Source of the DNA: Polytrichum commune
Taxonomy: Eukaryota > Streptophyta > Polytrichopsida > Polytrichales > Polytrichaceae
Direction of reading: 5' to 3'
Length of the DNA stretch: 64,000 bases
NCBI GenBank assembly: GCA_950295325.1
Contig: OX485803.1
Location: 20,770,001-20,834,000 of the forward strand
A program made the position numbers and the translations under genes. Below the pieces are notes generated by a model. That model was not told the DNA's origin, made no database searches, and saw only the letters and a list, made by a program, of their open reading frames with translations. Positions 9,705 to 21,518 of the stretch are shown one piece after another. Each line of letters starts with the position of its first letter. Position 1 is the stretch's first letter.

Positions 9705-9950
9705 TCAGTGACCGGAGAGATTTTTGGGCATAATCGGTCGAGATCCTAGTCTTTGCAAGTCCAACCGGTTACATGTTGATATCCTCCGGTTTTCCTTTAT
9801 TAAATTGGAACATATTGTTTTTATAAATTCCTCTAAAATGATCGGTAATTTTCCTCAAGTCTTGAAACTTCACCCGGTTATTTCTCAAACTGAACCGGTT
9901 CATCTGTAACTAAGTGCCGGTTCTCCCGAACATAGGTCTCATTGCCAACC
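9705..9950 (-). mobile_element. ACCGG-rich MITE, copy 3
   Basis: A third copy has the same orientation as copy 2. It runs from GGAGAGATTTTTGGGCATAA to GCCGGTTCTCCCGAACATAG and includes CCAACCGGTTACATGTTGAT. Three copies in ~740 bp suggest local insertion into each other's ends or tandem duplication. Confidence 0.78.
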
Positions 9951-10796
9951 GGCCATGCAGCTAGCGAACCTGCAAAAAGAGGCATGCCGTTGCAGGCATT
10001 TATGAAGTCCCACATCGCGCTCTCCGTTGAAGGGGTTTGTTAAAGTGGGGTTGACGGAGGGGCCCGTTTCCCGCCAGCCCTCCTGCCTGCCTGCCTGCCT
10101 GCCTGTAAGGAGGAGGTGAGGTAAGTTAGGTGTTTTGGGAACGAATTAAACTCCACCGGTACGTGGTGTGGCAGGGGGAGCGAATCCACCGGGCCCATAA
10201 GTAAGTAAGTAAGTAAGCAAGGAAGTAAGAGAGTTTTAAATGGGGAGAAGGCCAGGATTCGAATGATGTGAACCCCACTGTAGCTAGAAGAACTAACTTT
10301 ACTTAACTTGGCAGAGTCGCCGTGAGTCAGTCGAGTGGGCAGAGGCAAGGGCAGGGGCAGGCCGGGCCGTAAGATAAGTTAGCTTAAGGTTAAGTTTAAA
10401 GATAATATGCAGGCTGCTGCTGCTGCTGCGAAGTGTACTGTGTAACATATAGACCCCGAGTGTAAGTTAAGTACTTTACACTGAAGGACCCCGGCCCCCA
10501 TCATAGCACAAAGTGGGCAGTGAGTCCCCAGCAGCACCCACAAGCCGCCATTACCCCTGCACCCCCCCCCTCCTCACCCGCATCTCCTCCCCTCCGCCGG
10601 CGTAAAGAACCCGATGCATTTTGCGGCCATGAACGGATGGGAGGGAGATTCAATCGATCGATGCGTTTTGTTTGGTGGAATTAGTGTGGGTTACCGTTGG
10701 AGGTGCATGTTTGTTGCTGTGATTTTTTACCGATTTTTTTTAAATTAAATAATAAAATTAACCCACTGAGTTATATCATACCCGTCGGTGTGCATA
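9951..10796. other. GC-rich spacer with short tandem repeats
   Basis: I see no gene here. It holds (CCTG)n at 10081-10106, (AAGT)n around 10199-10217, a CTG run near 10411-10428 and a C-run near 10562-10570. Base composition is clearly richer in G+C than the DNA to the right, and 10550-10640 contains several CpGs. It might be an old promoter or CpG-rich remnant, but no linked coding sequence is seen. Confidence 0.4.
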
Positions 10797-11335
10797 TGAC
10801 ACTAATGCCCCCTCCTCACCTGGCTTTACCATGTAACCAAAGTCTTTCGCAAAAACTGGGTAAAGCTCCCTCGGTTATAGCGGAGACATCCGGCTATCTC
10901 GATGCACCTACAAGAACTGGCTCTGGAGATTTTGAAGTAGGTTTTAGTCAAGTGACTTTCACACGTGTTCGTTGTTTTATCTACCAAGCAATGACATGTT
11001 CGGTAGTTTTTTGTCCCATCCCCAAATGCCTTACTACTCATTTATCTTACCGTCGGTTTTTGTTGATGGAGTTCCTTGTACCCTTATAGCTAAGATTGAA
11101 AAGCAACCAATCACAAGGGCAAGAGGCAATACTTTTGAAGGTCCTAAATTCTTGCCTCATGCTTAGGTACCGATGGGAGAATTGGTGCTTGAGGCTTAAA
11201 ACCTCTACTTTTAAACCATGCCACATCCTCTGCCAACTAGGCTCAGCACTAGATAATGTTGATGGTGTGAAGGCCGTGTTTTTAGGAACCAACTTTTACG
11301 CTTAGCTAAAGTCAAGTGGGGAGGGGGCATAAGTG

Positions 11336-11680
11336 TGCTATTTAGTGTCACCGGTTCTAATTTTCTTCCTCGATACTAATTGTAAACCGCGGTGTAGTGT
11401 TGCCAACACGAAATGTTGACCCAACATTGTTTGTCGTTCCTTGTGATTTTTTTGGGGAGAGTATAGATTTACAGTGTTGTAATTAGTGTCACTTGCCGAG
11501 TGATTTTTCATGCACATTTCAATCATCCAAGACAATGTTTCATCACAAGCTCCTAACCAAAAAAAGGCAGTCGTTCATCGTCCATGACAGTATTTGTAAA
11601 CTTGTTCATAAGAGTGTCATCCGAAAAGTTGCCATAGTGACATCAAATGCCATATGACACGAAATATCATATGTAGTGTC
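11336..11680 (+). mobile_element. MITE of the TTTAGTGTCAC-end family
   Basis: The ends are TATTTAGTGTCACCGG and a reversed GACACGAAATATCATATGTAG. Inside is AATGTTGACCCAACATTGTT. A related copy lies inverted at 41032-41408. The ends resemble those of CACTA elements only weakly. Confidence 0.55.
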
Positions 11681-12605
11681 ACTTACTATTTGGAATTATG
11701 CAATGTAATATTTATTTATTGTACGTTTCACATTTTACCAACGAATGTCAAATTGGTTGTTGGGACTTTATAGAACGTTAACGACTTTGCTTGGTAGAAA
11801 ACTGCGACTCATGGTGAGAATATGCATAAATATGTCTTATCGGTTGTCCACCTGAGGGGTTTGGTTGGCAATTGTCCAAAACCTTGAAACCAAGAATCTT
11901 ACTTGTGACAACCAAACGGATTCATTTATGCATTATCTTGCCATGAGTCGCAAATGCCAAGTCACAATGGATGGTTGTCATGGACATAGGAGGGATATTG
12001 GTAAAGGCAACTTGGATTGAATATACATTTCGGTTTATTATATGATGTTTCTAATTTGTACAAGTACAATAGGACCATCATACGGGCATCATGCACCAAA
12101 TTAGAATCCTAGTCATGATTGGGTGCATGTATTTTGGACTTGTACATGTATTTGAGGCTATGTGTAATTTTCTTAAATTTTCAATTTTTTGGGGGTGGGG
12201 AGAGATCTTCCTTGTAGAGATATGAAACTACATATGATATCACGAAGTAACACATACATTCATGGTTTATTCGCATAGTTGATGAAATTCTTGAAATACA
12301 TCTAATGTATTATCAGAGTTCCAACACCCTAAATTTCTCTAATACTTAAATAAGTTTTATTTTGAAACACTAATAAGACCATATCTTTTACTGCACCAAA
12401 TTTTCTAGTGGAATACTAGTAACCTCCACGATGTTTGTTTGTCACATATGTCATACAAATCCACAATACATTGTGAGATGCCAACGCCATTTAGGGTTTC
12501 TACTCTTTTGGGAAGCATGTCACAAGGCATGGGAGTGAGTGGGTGGGTGGGTGGGTATATGCCATAACTTAATAGCAATGGATTTATATAGTTATCGAAC
12601 TACAT

Positions 12606-12832
12606 CACTACACCAGTTATGGTATTTAGTGTTACTTACCATTCGGAATTACACATTGCTATAACATATCATTGTTAATGCAAAAGTTTACCAAGTAAAT
12701 ATGGTAACAATCTATAGTGTCCAAACAACCAATTTGACTCTCTCTCTCGCTTTGGTAATAATTGAGATGTATAGTAAAATGTTATAGCATGGCGTAACTC
12801 CGAATAGTAAGTGAGACTAGATACCATAAACA
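12606..12832. mobile_element. Small palindromic MITE, TTTAGTGT family
   Basis: The left end reads CACTACACCAGTTATGGTAT and then TTAGTGTTACTTACCATTCG. The right end is the near reverse complement (CGAATAGTAAGTGAGACTAG, ATACCATAAAC). About 225 bp long, non-coding. The CACTAC start suggests a CACTA derivative, by inference only. Confidence 0.55.
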
Positions 12833-13144
12833 ATATTTATAGGAGGCACATATGGCCTGTATATCGGGTAAAGTGTAGGTGGCCAGAAAGGCAAAGCAGC
12901 TTTTGCCAGCCTCACTTGTCGGACGGAATTTGCATACATGCTTCTACTTTTCGTGTGGGGGGCTGCCTATGCCCCTCCCACTTGACTTTGGCTAAGCCTA
13001 GAAGTTGGTTCTAAGAACATGGCCTTCACACCATTGACATTATTTAGTCCCAGGTGTAGTTGGTAAATGATGTGGCATGATTTATAAGTGGAGGTTTTAA
13101 GCCTCAAGTTTTGACCCTCCCATTGATACCTAGACATGAGGTAA

Positions 13145-13658
13145 GGGGCGGTTTACACTATGGACCAAGAGCCATGACCAAGAAAATTAAATCATTTTCA
13201 TGGTCACAACTCTTGGCCAAGAGCCGTGACCATGAAAAATCAAAAATGGATTTTTGAGTGGCTTGGTCACTCTTGTAGTGTAAAGTGGATTTGGACCGGG
13301 ACAACTTTGGGCTTATTTTTTTAATATTTCTATCCCAACGATCTACAGTAACGTCAAAAAAAATCGGGAAAAAAATTATTTAAAAAAAAATTCGGCCAAT
13401 GGCTAATTTTCAGCCTTACGGCTCCCTTGATTTCCGTTGAGTCGAGCATTTTGCCTCGCCTCAATGGAAAACCCGTTGGACCATGGCACATTATCCAAAT
13501 GGCAGATTTTAGTAGTTTTTGGGGACCTCAAAGTTAGTGGTCATTCTCCTTTTTTCAAGGTAGTGTAAAGCCAAATGGGACCAAGAGCACTTTACTCTCC
13601 AATCACAAATTTCAAAATTTCATGGTCATGGCTCTTGGTCCATAGTGTAAACCGCCCC
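13145..13658. mobile_element. Tourist-like MITE, TSD TAA
   Basis: The element has terminal inverted repeats GGGGCGGTTTACACTATGG.../...CCATAGTGTAAACCGCCCC and a perfect 3-bp duplication TAA (13142-13144 and 13659-13661). TWA duplications are diagnostic of the PIF/Harbinger superfamily. It is 514 bp, non-coding, and sits inside the right arm of the 10797-14080 element, so it is younger than that element. Confidence 0.88.
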
Positions 13659-14126
13659 TAAGAATGTAAGACCTTTAAAAGTGTTGCCTCCAGCCCTTGT
13701 GATTGGTCGCTTTTAGTCCTAGCTATGGGGGCACGAGGAGCTTCATTAATAAAAACCGATGGTAAGATAGATGATATGGCAACCACACCGGGGGGCCCTA
13801 CACCGGCCAAGCTGGTTGTGCCCCAGCTGGATCCCCCGGTGTAGCCCCCATATGAGTAGTAAGGCATTTGGGGATGGGACAAACACTATCCAGCATTCAT
13901 TGCTTGGTAGATAAAATGATGAACATGTGTGAAAACTACTTAACTAAAACCTACTTGAAAATCTCCAGAGCAAGTTCTTGTAGGTGCATTGGGATAGCCG
14001 GATGCCTCCACTTTAACCGAAAAGCTTTTAGGAAAGATTTTGGTTATTTGATAAAGTTAGGTGGGAAGGGGGCATTATAAAGTGAACATAATATTGAGGA
14101 GTCGAAAAATGAAGGCAATAGTCTAA

Positions 14127-14517
14127 GGGCTTGTTTACACAAAAGTCATTGGGCCATGGCTCTTGAGAATCTTTAATTTCTCATTGGTTGAGAGTGTCAC
14201 GGCTCTCGCTTTAGGTTTACATGAGGGTAGTTCTGGATCACAATTCATAACATCTTTAATAGATGAAACATCTACATGGATTCCCACATGATAAATATGA
14301 ATAATGTTGGCCTAGAGTTTACGGAAATTTTCCGGGATGGCTTTTGAAGTTAGGCCTAACGCAAATTCATAATGGGAATTTGGGTTTACACTTAGAACTT
14401 GTGCCCTCCAAAAAACTTTGGGCTATAGTCCATGGACTCTATATGGTTGCATCCAAAAAATAAGGTACCATGGTCATTCAAGAGCCATGGCTTAATGCCT
14501 CCGGTGTAAACATGCCA
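14127..14517. mobile_element. Degenerate Tourist-like MITE
   Basis: The left end GGGCTTGTTTACAC after TAA (14124-14126) and the right end GTGTAAACATGCC are diverged versions of the family ends. Subterminal TGGCTCTTGAG / CAAGAGCCATGG also match. The right duplication is not preserved. Confidence 0.6.
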
Positions 14518-14748
14518 TGAGTCTCCCACAAAGTATTAAGGCCACTACACGTGTATAGCACATTGAAATGTGGCTACGTGTGCCCATTTCCATATGGTGA
14601 GGTGGCTACTCGAGCTCAACAAGTGATGCATACATGCAGAGGCTTCAACGCAACTGACCAAGTAGGTTATTGAAGTGTTTAAAACCACTACTAGACAAAT
14701 AATGTTGTGTTGCACCTTGCCTTGAATTGGCAAGAGAAATCAATTTTG

Positions 14749-14887
14749 CATAACATTATTAAGCAGTGTGCATTTGTTCATGTGGGTCCCGAGAATATAA
14801 CCATGGGATGCCATAGCTAGTGCAAATTCAATAGGTTATATTCCTGGGACCCACATGAATGAACGCACATTGCTTAATAATGTTATG
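14749..14887. repeat. Inverted-repeat (hairpin) element
   Basis: Arms of ~54 bp (14749-14802 and 14834-14887) are near-perfect reverse complements. They carry CATAACATTATTAAGCA at the outside and GGGTCCC.GAATATAACC at the inside, around a ~31-bp loop. It could fold into a long hairpin. It lies directly next to a tRNA-like segment. Confidence 0.75.
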
Positions 14888-14985
14888 TGTTTGAATGTCA
14901 TCCAGGGAATCGAATCCCCAGTCCCAAAGGGACTCCGCCTCATGGCAACACATGACGATCCTGCACACAACACCCACATTAGCAC
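14888..14985 (-). repeat. tRNA-like SINE segment (tentative)
   Basis: On the minus strand GGGGATTCGATTCCCTGG resembles a Pol III B box, with an A-box-like TTGCCATGAGGCGG about 30 bases upstream. This is the layout of tRNA-derived SINE heads. No A-tail or target duplication was identified. Confidence 0.3.
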
Positions 14986-15041
14986 AACCCTTCCTATAAG
15001 TTAGTTAGTAAAAAAACCCCAGGTGATAAACATAACCCTTA

Positions 15042-15628
15042 GGGGTTGTTTACATCATGGACCATGAAGTCGTCCCTTGCTCCTCTAAAATATGTGATTG
15101 GCCATTGAACTTGTCCTCAGGCCACTTCAATTTGCATCAAGAAAAACAAAATGTAAGAGTGATCATGGAACTTGAGGTCTCCAAAAGGCCTATGTTTAGG
15201 CCTACATTATCCACTGTCATGGTCCAACGGGTTTTGCAATGGGAGATGCAAAAGAGGTTCTCTCGCTGCAAATGTCAAGGGACCATGGCAAAGAAATGCT
15301 ACTTTAATCATTTTTAATCTTTTTTGTTGCCATACGTTCATCATAGTTATGAGGAAGAAAGGAAGAAGAAGGGGAGAAGGTCAAACATGCAAAAAAATCC
15401 CAAAACTGCCCTTTCATGGACATATTTTTATAAAAATCAGCACATCCACTTTTTGGTGCATGGTCACTTCTCTTGGTCCACGTTCGGTATACACCTAGTA
15501 AGGGGCCCAAAGGCTTTAAGAATGTATTTTTAAGAAATTAGACCATGAAAGTATTACCATGAAGTGTGACCATGGAAAAATGCCCTCTAACATGTGACAA
15601 CTTCATGGCACATGATGTAAACAACCCC
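15042..15628. mobile_element. Tourist-like MITE, TSD TTA
   Basis: Ends GGGGTTGTTTACATCATGG and CATGATGTAAACAACCCC are flanked by TTA on both sides (15039-15041, 15629-15631). Subterminal ACCATGAAGTCGTCCC is shared with other copies. It is 587 bp with no real coding sequence. Confidence 0.85.
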
Positions 15629-15732
15629 TTAATTGACGCACCTATGACCCACAATCCGGACTTGCCACTCTTGTATCCTTCCCACATGCAGCTCCAAAGC
15701 CATGGTTGCATCTTTACATTCATGTCAAATAA

Positions 15733-17515
15733 GGTTGAGGCATCTATAACCAATCAAATAAGAGAATTTGCATATGTATATGAGAGTAGTGTGGGGAATT
15801 ACTTTTTTGCAAAGAGAAAAAAATTATAACAAGAATGCGTTTTTTAAAAACAATTCATGAATATGGGAATTGCTACAAAATTTGAAGTGGTACAATTTAT
15901 TGGAACACACATTCAACGTATAGGTTAACTCATAATCGCTCATCTAAATGCTAAATTCTTGGCTATGACAACGTCAAATCTCTTATGAGGGTAATCTATC
16001 ACAAGCCACCATCACATCCTTTGGACTAACAAATATAGATCAACAACAAATCTCATCCATGTTGGCATTGTATGTACCCTAGTGAGTGGTTAATGGACAT
16101 AGTTGACTATAGAGGCCTTGACCTTACTTGCACCCCACTCACTTGCTATTTTAAAGACTTCAACCCACCGATATACATGCAAAACACGACAAGTCTCAAG
16201 GCACAAGCACATGCCATAGTCATATACTAACAACTCATCTCTCCCGGAAAAAATTCTAACTAGGGTTGAAGTTGAAAGCAAGACATAGCCCACCACAGGA
16301 TAGGGTGCAAGCATGGTAAAGTGGACCAAAAAAACTCTCCGGTGGACTAAAACCATAATTTTTATGTCAAACTCCTAAAAGTAGTAGTAAAATGTTGTTT
16401 TAAATAAACTCATGGTGCCCTCTATTGTTGTGTTAAGTACTCAAATATAAAATATCAAGATGAGAACTTCAAAAATTATCATTGAAAGTAATGTTTAAAA
16501 GCAAATGGTTAAGTATAGTTTTGGACTTAATTTTATGACATAAAATATTTTTAACTTGAAATTCTTTTCATATTCCTTGAATTCATCATCAACATGAGGG
16601 CATCATTTTAAAAAATATAAATAATTATCAATTTAACATAATTTTATTGTATGTTGAACAAATTCTAGACAACTACTTGTTCAATATCACCTACTTGCAC
16701 ACCAATTGCACCGTCTTCTAAAATAAGCAAAAAAATTCTAGAATTGTTTTTGCTAGCATAAATTCCTTGGCTTTGTAAATAAATATGTTTTTAAGAATGT
16801 TCATGATTTTTCTTCTCACAAAATTGAAAGCTACTTCATAATTCCGAATCACTTTTACTTAAATCTTGGCAAGGATCAAGAGCTGTCCACTATATTGTGC
16901 TTGCACCCAAGCCAAACATACACTAGCGTGGAAACCTATACATTATTTTCTCTTATTTTTTCCCACAACAATCATAAGAACTACACCGTTCATGGCATTT
17001 AGTATCACATGCATAAAAGTATCACTTACCCTATTTTGAGGCAAATGCTAGCTTACGCTAATGATCAACAACATCGTCATTAGTGTCATCACATGACACT
17101 TGGCATTCAAGTGCGCTTGCTAATATCTTGACATGGGCATGTTTTGAAGTGTTACGAGGTGTATGCCTGTGCCACACATGAGTCTACAAGTTGACTAAAA
17201 ATGCACACAAATGACTCTTGACATCAATATGCTCAAGAATATCTTCCTCTTGCATACTAAATGTAAACCTATAACACTTGCCTTTAGTATCTTCTCTTTG
17301 CATACTAACAATGCAAAACTATCATCTCAAGTGCCTCAACATGGCACACTAAATGTCATAATGAAAATATTTATTCACTTAAAGAGTTAATTATGTTGGC
17401 GAAGAGTATCATATTAGCAAATAGCAAATTTGACACTTTGAGACCTCCATGCATCTAGTTTAAGCCCTTCGCAAATAGTGTATGTGACACTAAATTCCAT
17501 AAATGGTGTAGCAGT
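15733..17515 (+). repeat. Dispersed repeat, copy 1, ending in a TTTAGTGTCAC-type MITE
   Basis: The stretch from AGGTTGAGGCATCTATAACC is collinear with 49330-50680 and partly with 32390-32580 (inverted). Shared markers include GGGAATTGCTACAAAATTTG-like and ACCGCTCATCTAAAT-like segments. Within it, 16979-17515 is bounded by CTACACCGTTCATGGCATTT and by GTGACACTAAATTCCATAAA / TGGTGTAGCAGTG, inverted ends of a MITE. The left boundary is approximate. Confidence 0.55.
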
Positions 17516-17659
17516 GCATCATGTAATACTGGCCAACCAGATGTTTACAATGAGGTTTTTTCTCTTTCATGAAGGACGTTGCAAGGCACATGATTGGGTC
17601 GGTGTATGCCATAATGGTGGTGGATTCACCACCATTGAACTACATATATGTGATATTTA

Positions 17660-18205
17660 GGGTTGGTTTACACCATGGATCATAAAGTTGGACCATGGAA
17701 GATGGCCATTTTCATGATCCGATTTCTTAAAAAATCAATTTACAAAGCCTTTGGGCCCCTCACTAGGTGTAAACCTGAATGTGGACCAAGAGGAATGACC
17801 ATGCACCAAAAAGTGAATGTGTTGTTTTTTTAAATATATGCCCAAAAAGGGCAATTTAAAAAAAAAATCAAGTTTGACCATTCTTTCGTCTTCTTTCGTC
17901 TTCATCTTCTCTTTCCCAAAAGAAAAAATCATTAGAAATTCATTATAACAATATTTTGCGGCCATGGGCCCTTGCTTTTTTCTACTAGAGCACCTCTTTT
18001 GGCTCTCCCACCACAAAACCCATTGGACCATGTCAGTGGATAATGTAGGCCTTAAAATATGTATTTTGGGGACCTCGAACTCCATGATCACTCTGACATA
18101 TTTTCCTTGGTGTAAACCGAAGTGGTCCCGGGACGAGTTCAACATCCATTCACAGATTTTACAAGACTTTGGGACGACTTCATGGTCCACGGTGTAATCA
18201 ACCCC
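17660..18205. mobile_element. Tourist-like MITE, TSD TTA
   Basis: It starts GGGTTGGTTTACACCATGG, ends CCACGGTGTAATCAACCCC, and is flanked by TTA (17657-17659 and 18206-18208). It is 546 bp. Its interior matches 24167-24735 closely (for example CCATGTCAGTGGATAATGTA), so these two form a subgroup. Confidence 0.85.
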
Positions 18206-18400
18206 TTAGTGTCACTTACTATACAGAGTTACACATGCTAATATCTTTTGATTATTAATGTATTTTTATACCAAGTAAAGGTTTAATGTTCTATGATGTC
18301 CAAACAACCAATTCGACCTTTGTTGGTAGAAATTGTGATGTAAATAATTATAGTATTGCATAATTCCAAGTAGTAATTGACACTAAATATCATATTTAGT
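18206..18400. mobile_element. TTTAGTGTCAC-type MITE fragment
   Basis: It runs from TTAGTGTCACTTACTATA to GTAATTGACACTAAATATCA, inverted ends as in the 12606 copy. It directly follows a Tourist-like MITE. Boundaries are approximate. Confidence 0.45.
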
Positions 18401-18692
18401 GTACTTACCAACCCACTCGTGTGAGGTCCAATATAACCTACCATGAAAATCCACAACAACTATTTTTCTCACCACATCAATCACAAGACTCGATGGCGTA
18501 TCATAAGTAGTCTCCGGGGAGATCTATGGGCATAATCGGTCAAGACCTAGTGTTCAAGTCCAACTGGTTACATGTTGACATTTTCTAGTTTTTCTATATT
18601 AATTTGAGGTATATTCCATAGATTCTTCTAAATGATGGGTGATTTTCCTAAAGTCTTGAGCTTCAACCAGTTATTTCTCAACCTCAACCGGT

Positions 18693-19253
18693 CACGGGTA
18701 GGTCACTTAGTGCATTTTAAAAACGACGTGCGGCATAATATAAAGAGGATTAAAATCATTTGAAATAAAAATTATAAAGGAATTCCAAATAATGAAGGGG
18801 CCATTAAATGTAGACAATCCCATTATAAGTAAGTTAGATGGACATAAAATGTGGGCCATTATTTTTTGTAAAATTAATATAGGGGCTGAAGATAAGGATC
18901 CTAGAAGGTATGTTTAGTATGTTTGCTATGGTCTCCTATGTGTTTTCTTCATAACTTTGTTTGTAATGATATTACTGTTTGCACCCTTCTTTGTCTCCAT
19001 GGTTTCCCTTAACACTCGTCAATGCGTTAGGAAGTAGATTAGCTTTTATTACTTAAAAGGAATATAGAGTACAAAAAATTACAATGACTTGGACAATATA
19101 AGTAATGGAAGGGTACAAACAAATGGGCCATTTTTTAAATTTAAGTAATTATAGGGAGGCTTTAATTCAGCCCTTGAAGGTAAATAGCCCCAAAACAAAA
19201 AAAACCCCAGCCGCACGTGGTGCACAAAAATGCCTTAGAGTGACCTACCCGTG
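18693..19253. mobile_element. hAT-like MITE with 8-bp TSD CAACCGGT
   Basis: Terminal inverted repeats CACGGGTAGGTCACT... and ...AGTGACCTACCCGTG extend inward with GTGCATTTTTAA-like and GTGCGGC motifs. The duplication CAACCGGT is exact (18685-18692 and 19254-19261), and 8 bp is typical of the hAT superfamily. No transposase is present. The target lies within the ACCGG box of the host MITE. Confidence 0.82.
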
Positions 19254-19271
19254 CAACCGGTTCATCTTTAA

Positions 19272-19500
19272 CTACACTGGTTGTCTAATTAGTGTGGGCC
19301 ACACTGATTCCCAATTACCCATACTATTATAATTTGAAGTGGCTCACTGTAATGTCTAGTGTGAAAAATTAGTGTGGATTTTTTTGTTTGCATATTTGGA
19401 TGACAATACAAGGCAAGTACTATAAAATTAATATGGACCACATTAAATTCCAATCCACATGAACTTCCCACCCACATTGATTAGACAAACAAGTGTAGTG
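19272..19500. mobile_element. Small TIR element nested in ACCGG MITE
   Basis: The left CTACACTGGTTGTCTAAT and the right ATTAGACAAACAAGTGTAG are inverted, followed inward by AGTGTGGG / CCCACATT. Its removal restores the host MITE reading CATCTTTAACTA to CGGTTCTTCCC. No clear target duplication; superfamily not assigned. Confidence 0.55.
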
Positions 19501-19530
19501 GTCGGTTCTTCCCGTTCATTGATCATAAGG

Positions 19531-21515
19531 TGCCAGTACCATTCGGAAATCTTCAATTTGGTGTTTGTTCTTTCATGAGAGGAATTACCACCATCAATGT
19601 ACTTAACTTACCCAGTCGTGTGAGGTTGATCTTTTGCTTATCCCTTTTTCATTGTTACTTTTTCATTGTTACTTTTAAGTAGATACTTGGAAAACCTTGT
19701 AGATTGTTTGAGGGGTTATGACAAACTATTCTCAACAAATCAACAATAATGAATATCGTAGCATGATATAAGTAATATATAAGCAATATAAGTAGCATGA
19801 TAATCTACCAAAACTACCATTGAGGGCTTCTTATTTCATCCTTATATGTGTCATAATGTAGTTTCCATGTGGGATACAAGTGGGTTGTGACGAATGTGAG
19901 CATGACACGTGTCAAATTTTGAGGGGGAAATAATTAATTTTTGTTGGAATAGAGAACCATCTATGGTCCAACAATTATCACATTAGTAAAAAAGAATCAA
20001 TAGTGAATCAAATGATGGTATCATTTGAATGCTTTCGTCAATGTGGTATTTGCTCTTTTGTGAAGGGTGCTACACAACACAGAAATATTTACATGCTACA
20101 GTGGTGGAGTTTTAACCAATGGAGTATACATGAGATATGTGAATCATGAGAGAAAGCTTGAATGCTTTGATACTAAAATATGACAAAATAACAAATTTAC
20201 TCATTGATATTAAATTTATATGATAGAGTAATCAAAATGTAATCAAAACAAATATTATAACATTTTCTTAATCAACTATGCATATCTATCATTAGGGTTT
20301 TATCATATAATTATATTGGAGGATCCCATGTTAAACTCAACATGTTGTCATTTTGGACTAGGACTTCGTTAGTTGCATTAAGATGTCAGTTACTCCTGGT
20401 GGGTTGCACTCCATGTTGTAGTACCTATCAGGTGGATGCGCAAAAGGGGTATCAATTCAATAGGTCATGTACCTTTTACACATAGGAGGGATGTTGTTGA
20501 TGATAAGGATTGTATGTATATTATGGGTTGTTATGGGTTATGGGTCATGGGTTAGATGGGTCATTTGATATTTTTATCATATAAAATTACAATAAGCCCA
20601 TTGCCCATACCATAAATGCTAAAATTTAAATTCTAGCCATGAGTGGATACATATATTTTGGACTAGTACATATTTTTGGATTGTCATGTGTAATCTTTTC
20701 ATTTGTATGTGTAGTCTTGTTCTTCTTGCAAGTTTTAAGTTAATATAAAATCACTCATTTAAAGGTGACACACGTAAAATATGTCATTTATTTTCAATCA
20801 TAATGAAGGGTGCATCCCCAAGGCTACACCAAATTATTAATTTAGCATGACATCAGAGTTGATGTCCCATGTTAATTAAAAGAATCTTCATAAAAATATA
20901 ATCTACCACTCCAAATGAATGCTATCCCATAATTAACAAAGAAAGACCACAACTCATTTCATTTCCTCCTACTAAACTAACATTAACATGTCTTTCCGTG
21001 AACCCTGACTCTAAATGCCTATGAGGACATAAGGGGTAACACATTTTCTAATATACACTATAATAACATTTTCAGAAACATAATTCAAGGACTATTATAA
21101 GGAAAAGTTGAGAGACCCGTTAACTCTTAATGGCCTAAACGCCCCAAGATGGGAAGTACGAGTTTCTCAAAGTAGATTGTTGCTCTAACAACCTAGCTGA
21201 GGGGCTGATTACACCAACCTCTTTTGGCACCATCCGTGAGCATCTCCGGCTGTAATAGTGTGAAAAGTGGTGGGTCAACATCTATATTTGAACATAATCC
21301 CCAACAATTTCACAGCCGGAACTGGACAAAAAGTTTCATGTGATCGGGCATGAGTATCCACCCAAGGATATTTTGGTGCAAAGCATAGACTCTAAGCTTA
21401 ATCTTCAACCTCATGTGGCAGCAAATTTTGCAAAGATTCACAATGCGTTAGAACCCCGAGGTTACAAGGGCTTCAAATTTTTGAACTACAGGTGAAGGCA
21501 ACAATCCATTCAGTG
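19531..21515. other. AT-rich intergenic DNA, no gene recognised
   Basis: I see no coding signal. 20520-20560 is a short degenerate tandem of TTATGGGT/CATGGGT. The stretch 20580-20710 is related to 12060-12180 (shared TATTTTGGACT.GTACAT and ATGTGTAAT.TTTC), so at least part is an old dispersed repeat. Confidence 0.4.
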
Positions 21516-21518
21516 TTT

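Larger units (their letters stand above)
10797..14080. mobile_element. Long-inverted-repeat (foldback-type) element
   Basis: The left arm (about 10797-11330, starting TAATGCCCCCTCCTCACC) returns in reverse complement as the right arm (about 12960-14080, ending GTGGGAAGGGGGCATTA). Both share ACATCCGGCTATC, GCACCTACAAGAAC, CATCCCCAAATGCCTTACTA and a terminal AACTTT.GCTTAG segment. The right arm is interrupted by a Tourist MITE (13145-13658) and a ~77-bp palindromic insert near 13775-13855. The middle holds further small MITEs and no transposase. Long inverted arms fit a foldback or Mutator-like element. No convincing target duplication was found, so class is open. Confidence 0.6.
18507..19525 (-). 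mobile_element. ACCGG-rich MITE, copy 4, split by two insertions
   Basis: The left part (18507-18692) and the right part (from 19254) are both recognisable: CGGGGAGATCTATGGGCATA, CCAACTGGTTACATGTTGAC and, after the gap, the GGTTCATC and CGGTTCTTCCC ends. A 561-bp hAT-like element and a second small element interrupt it. This gives a clear order of events: the MITE is oldest. Confidence 0.75.

Noticed and set aside
16979-17515. True CACTA (En/Spm) transposon
   Set aside because: Some ends begin CACTAC, but the termini vary between copies, no 3-bp duplications were convincing and no transposase was seen. Kept only as a MITE family of unknown class.
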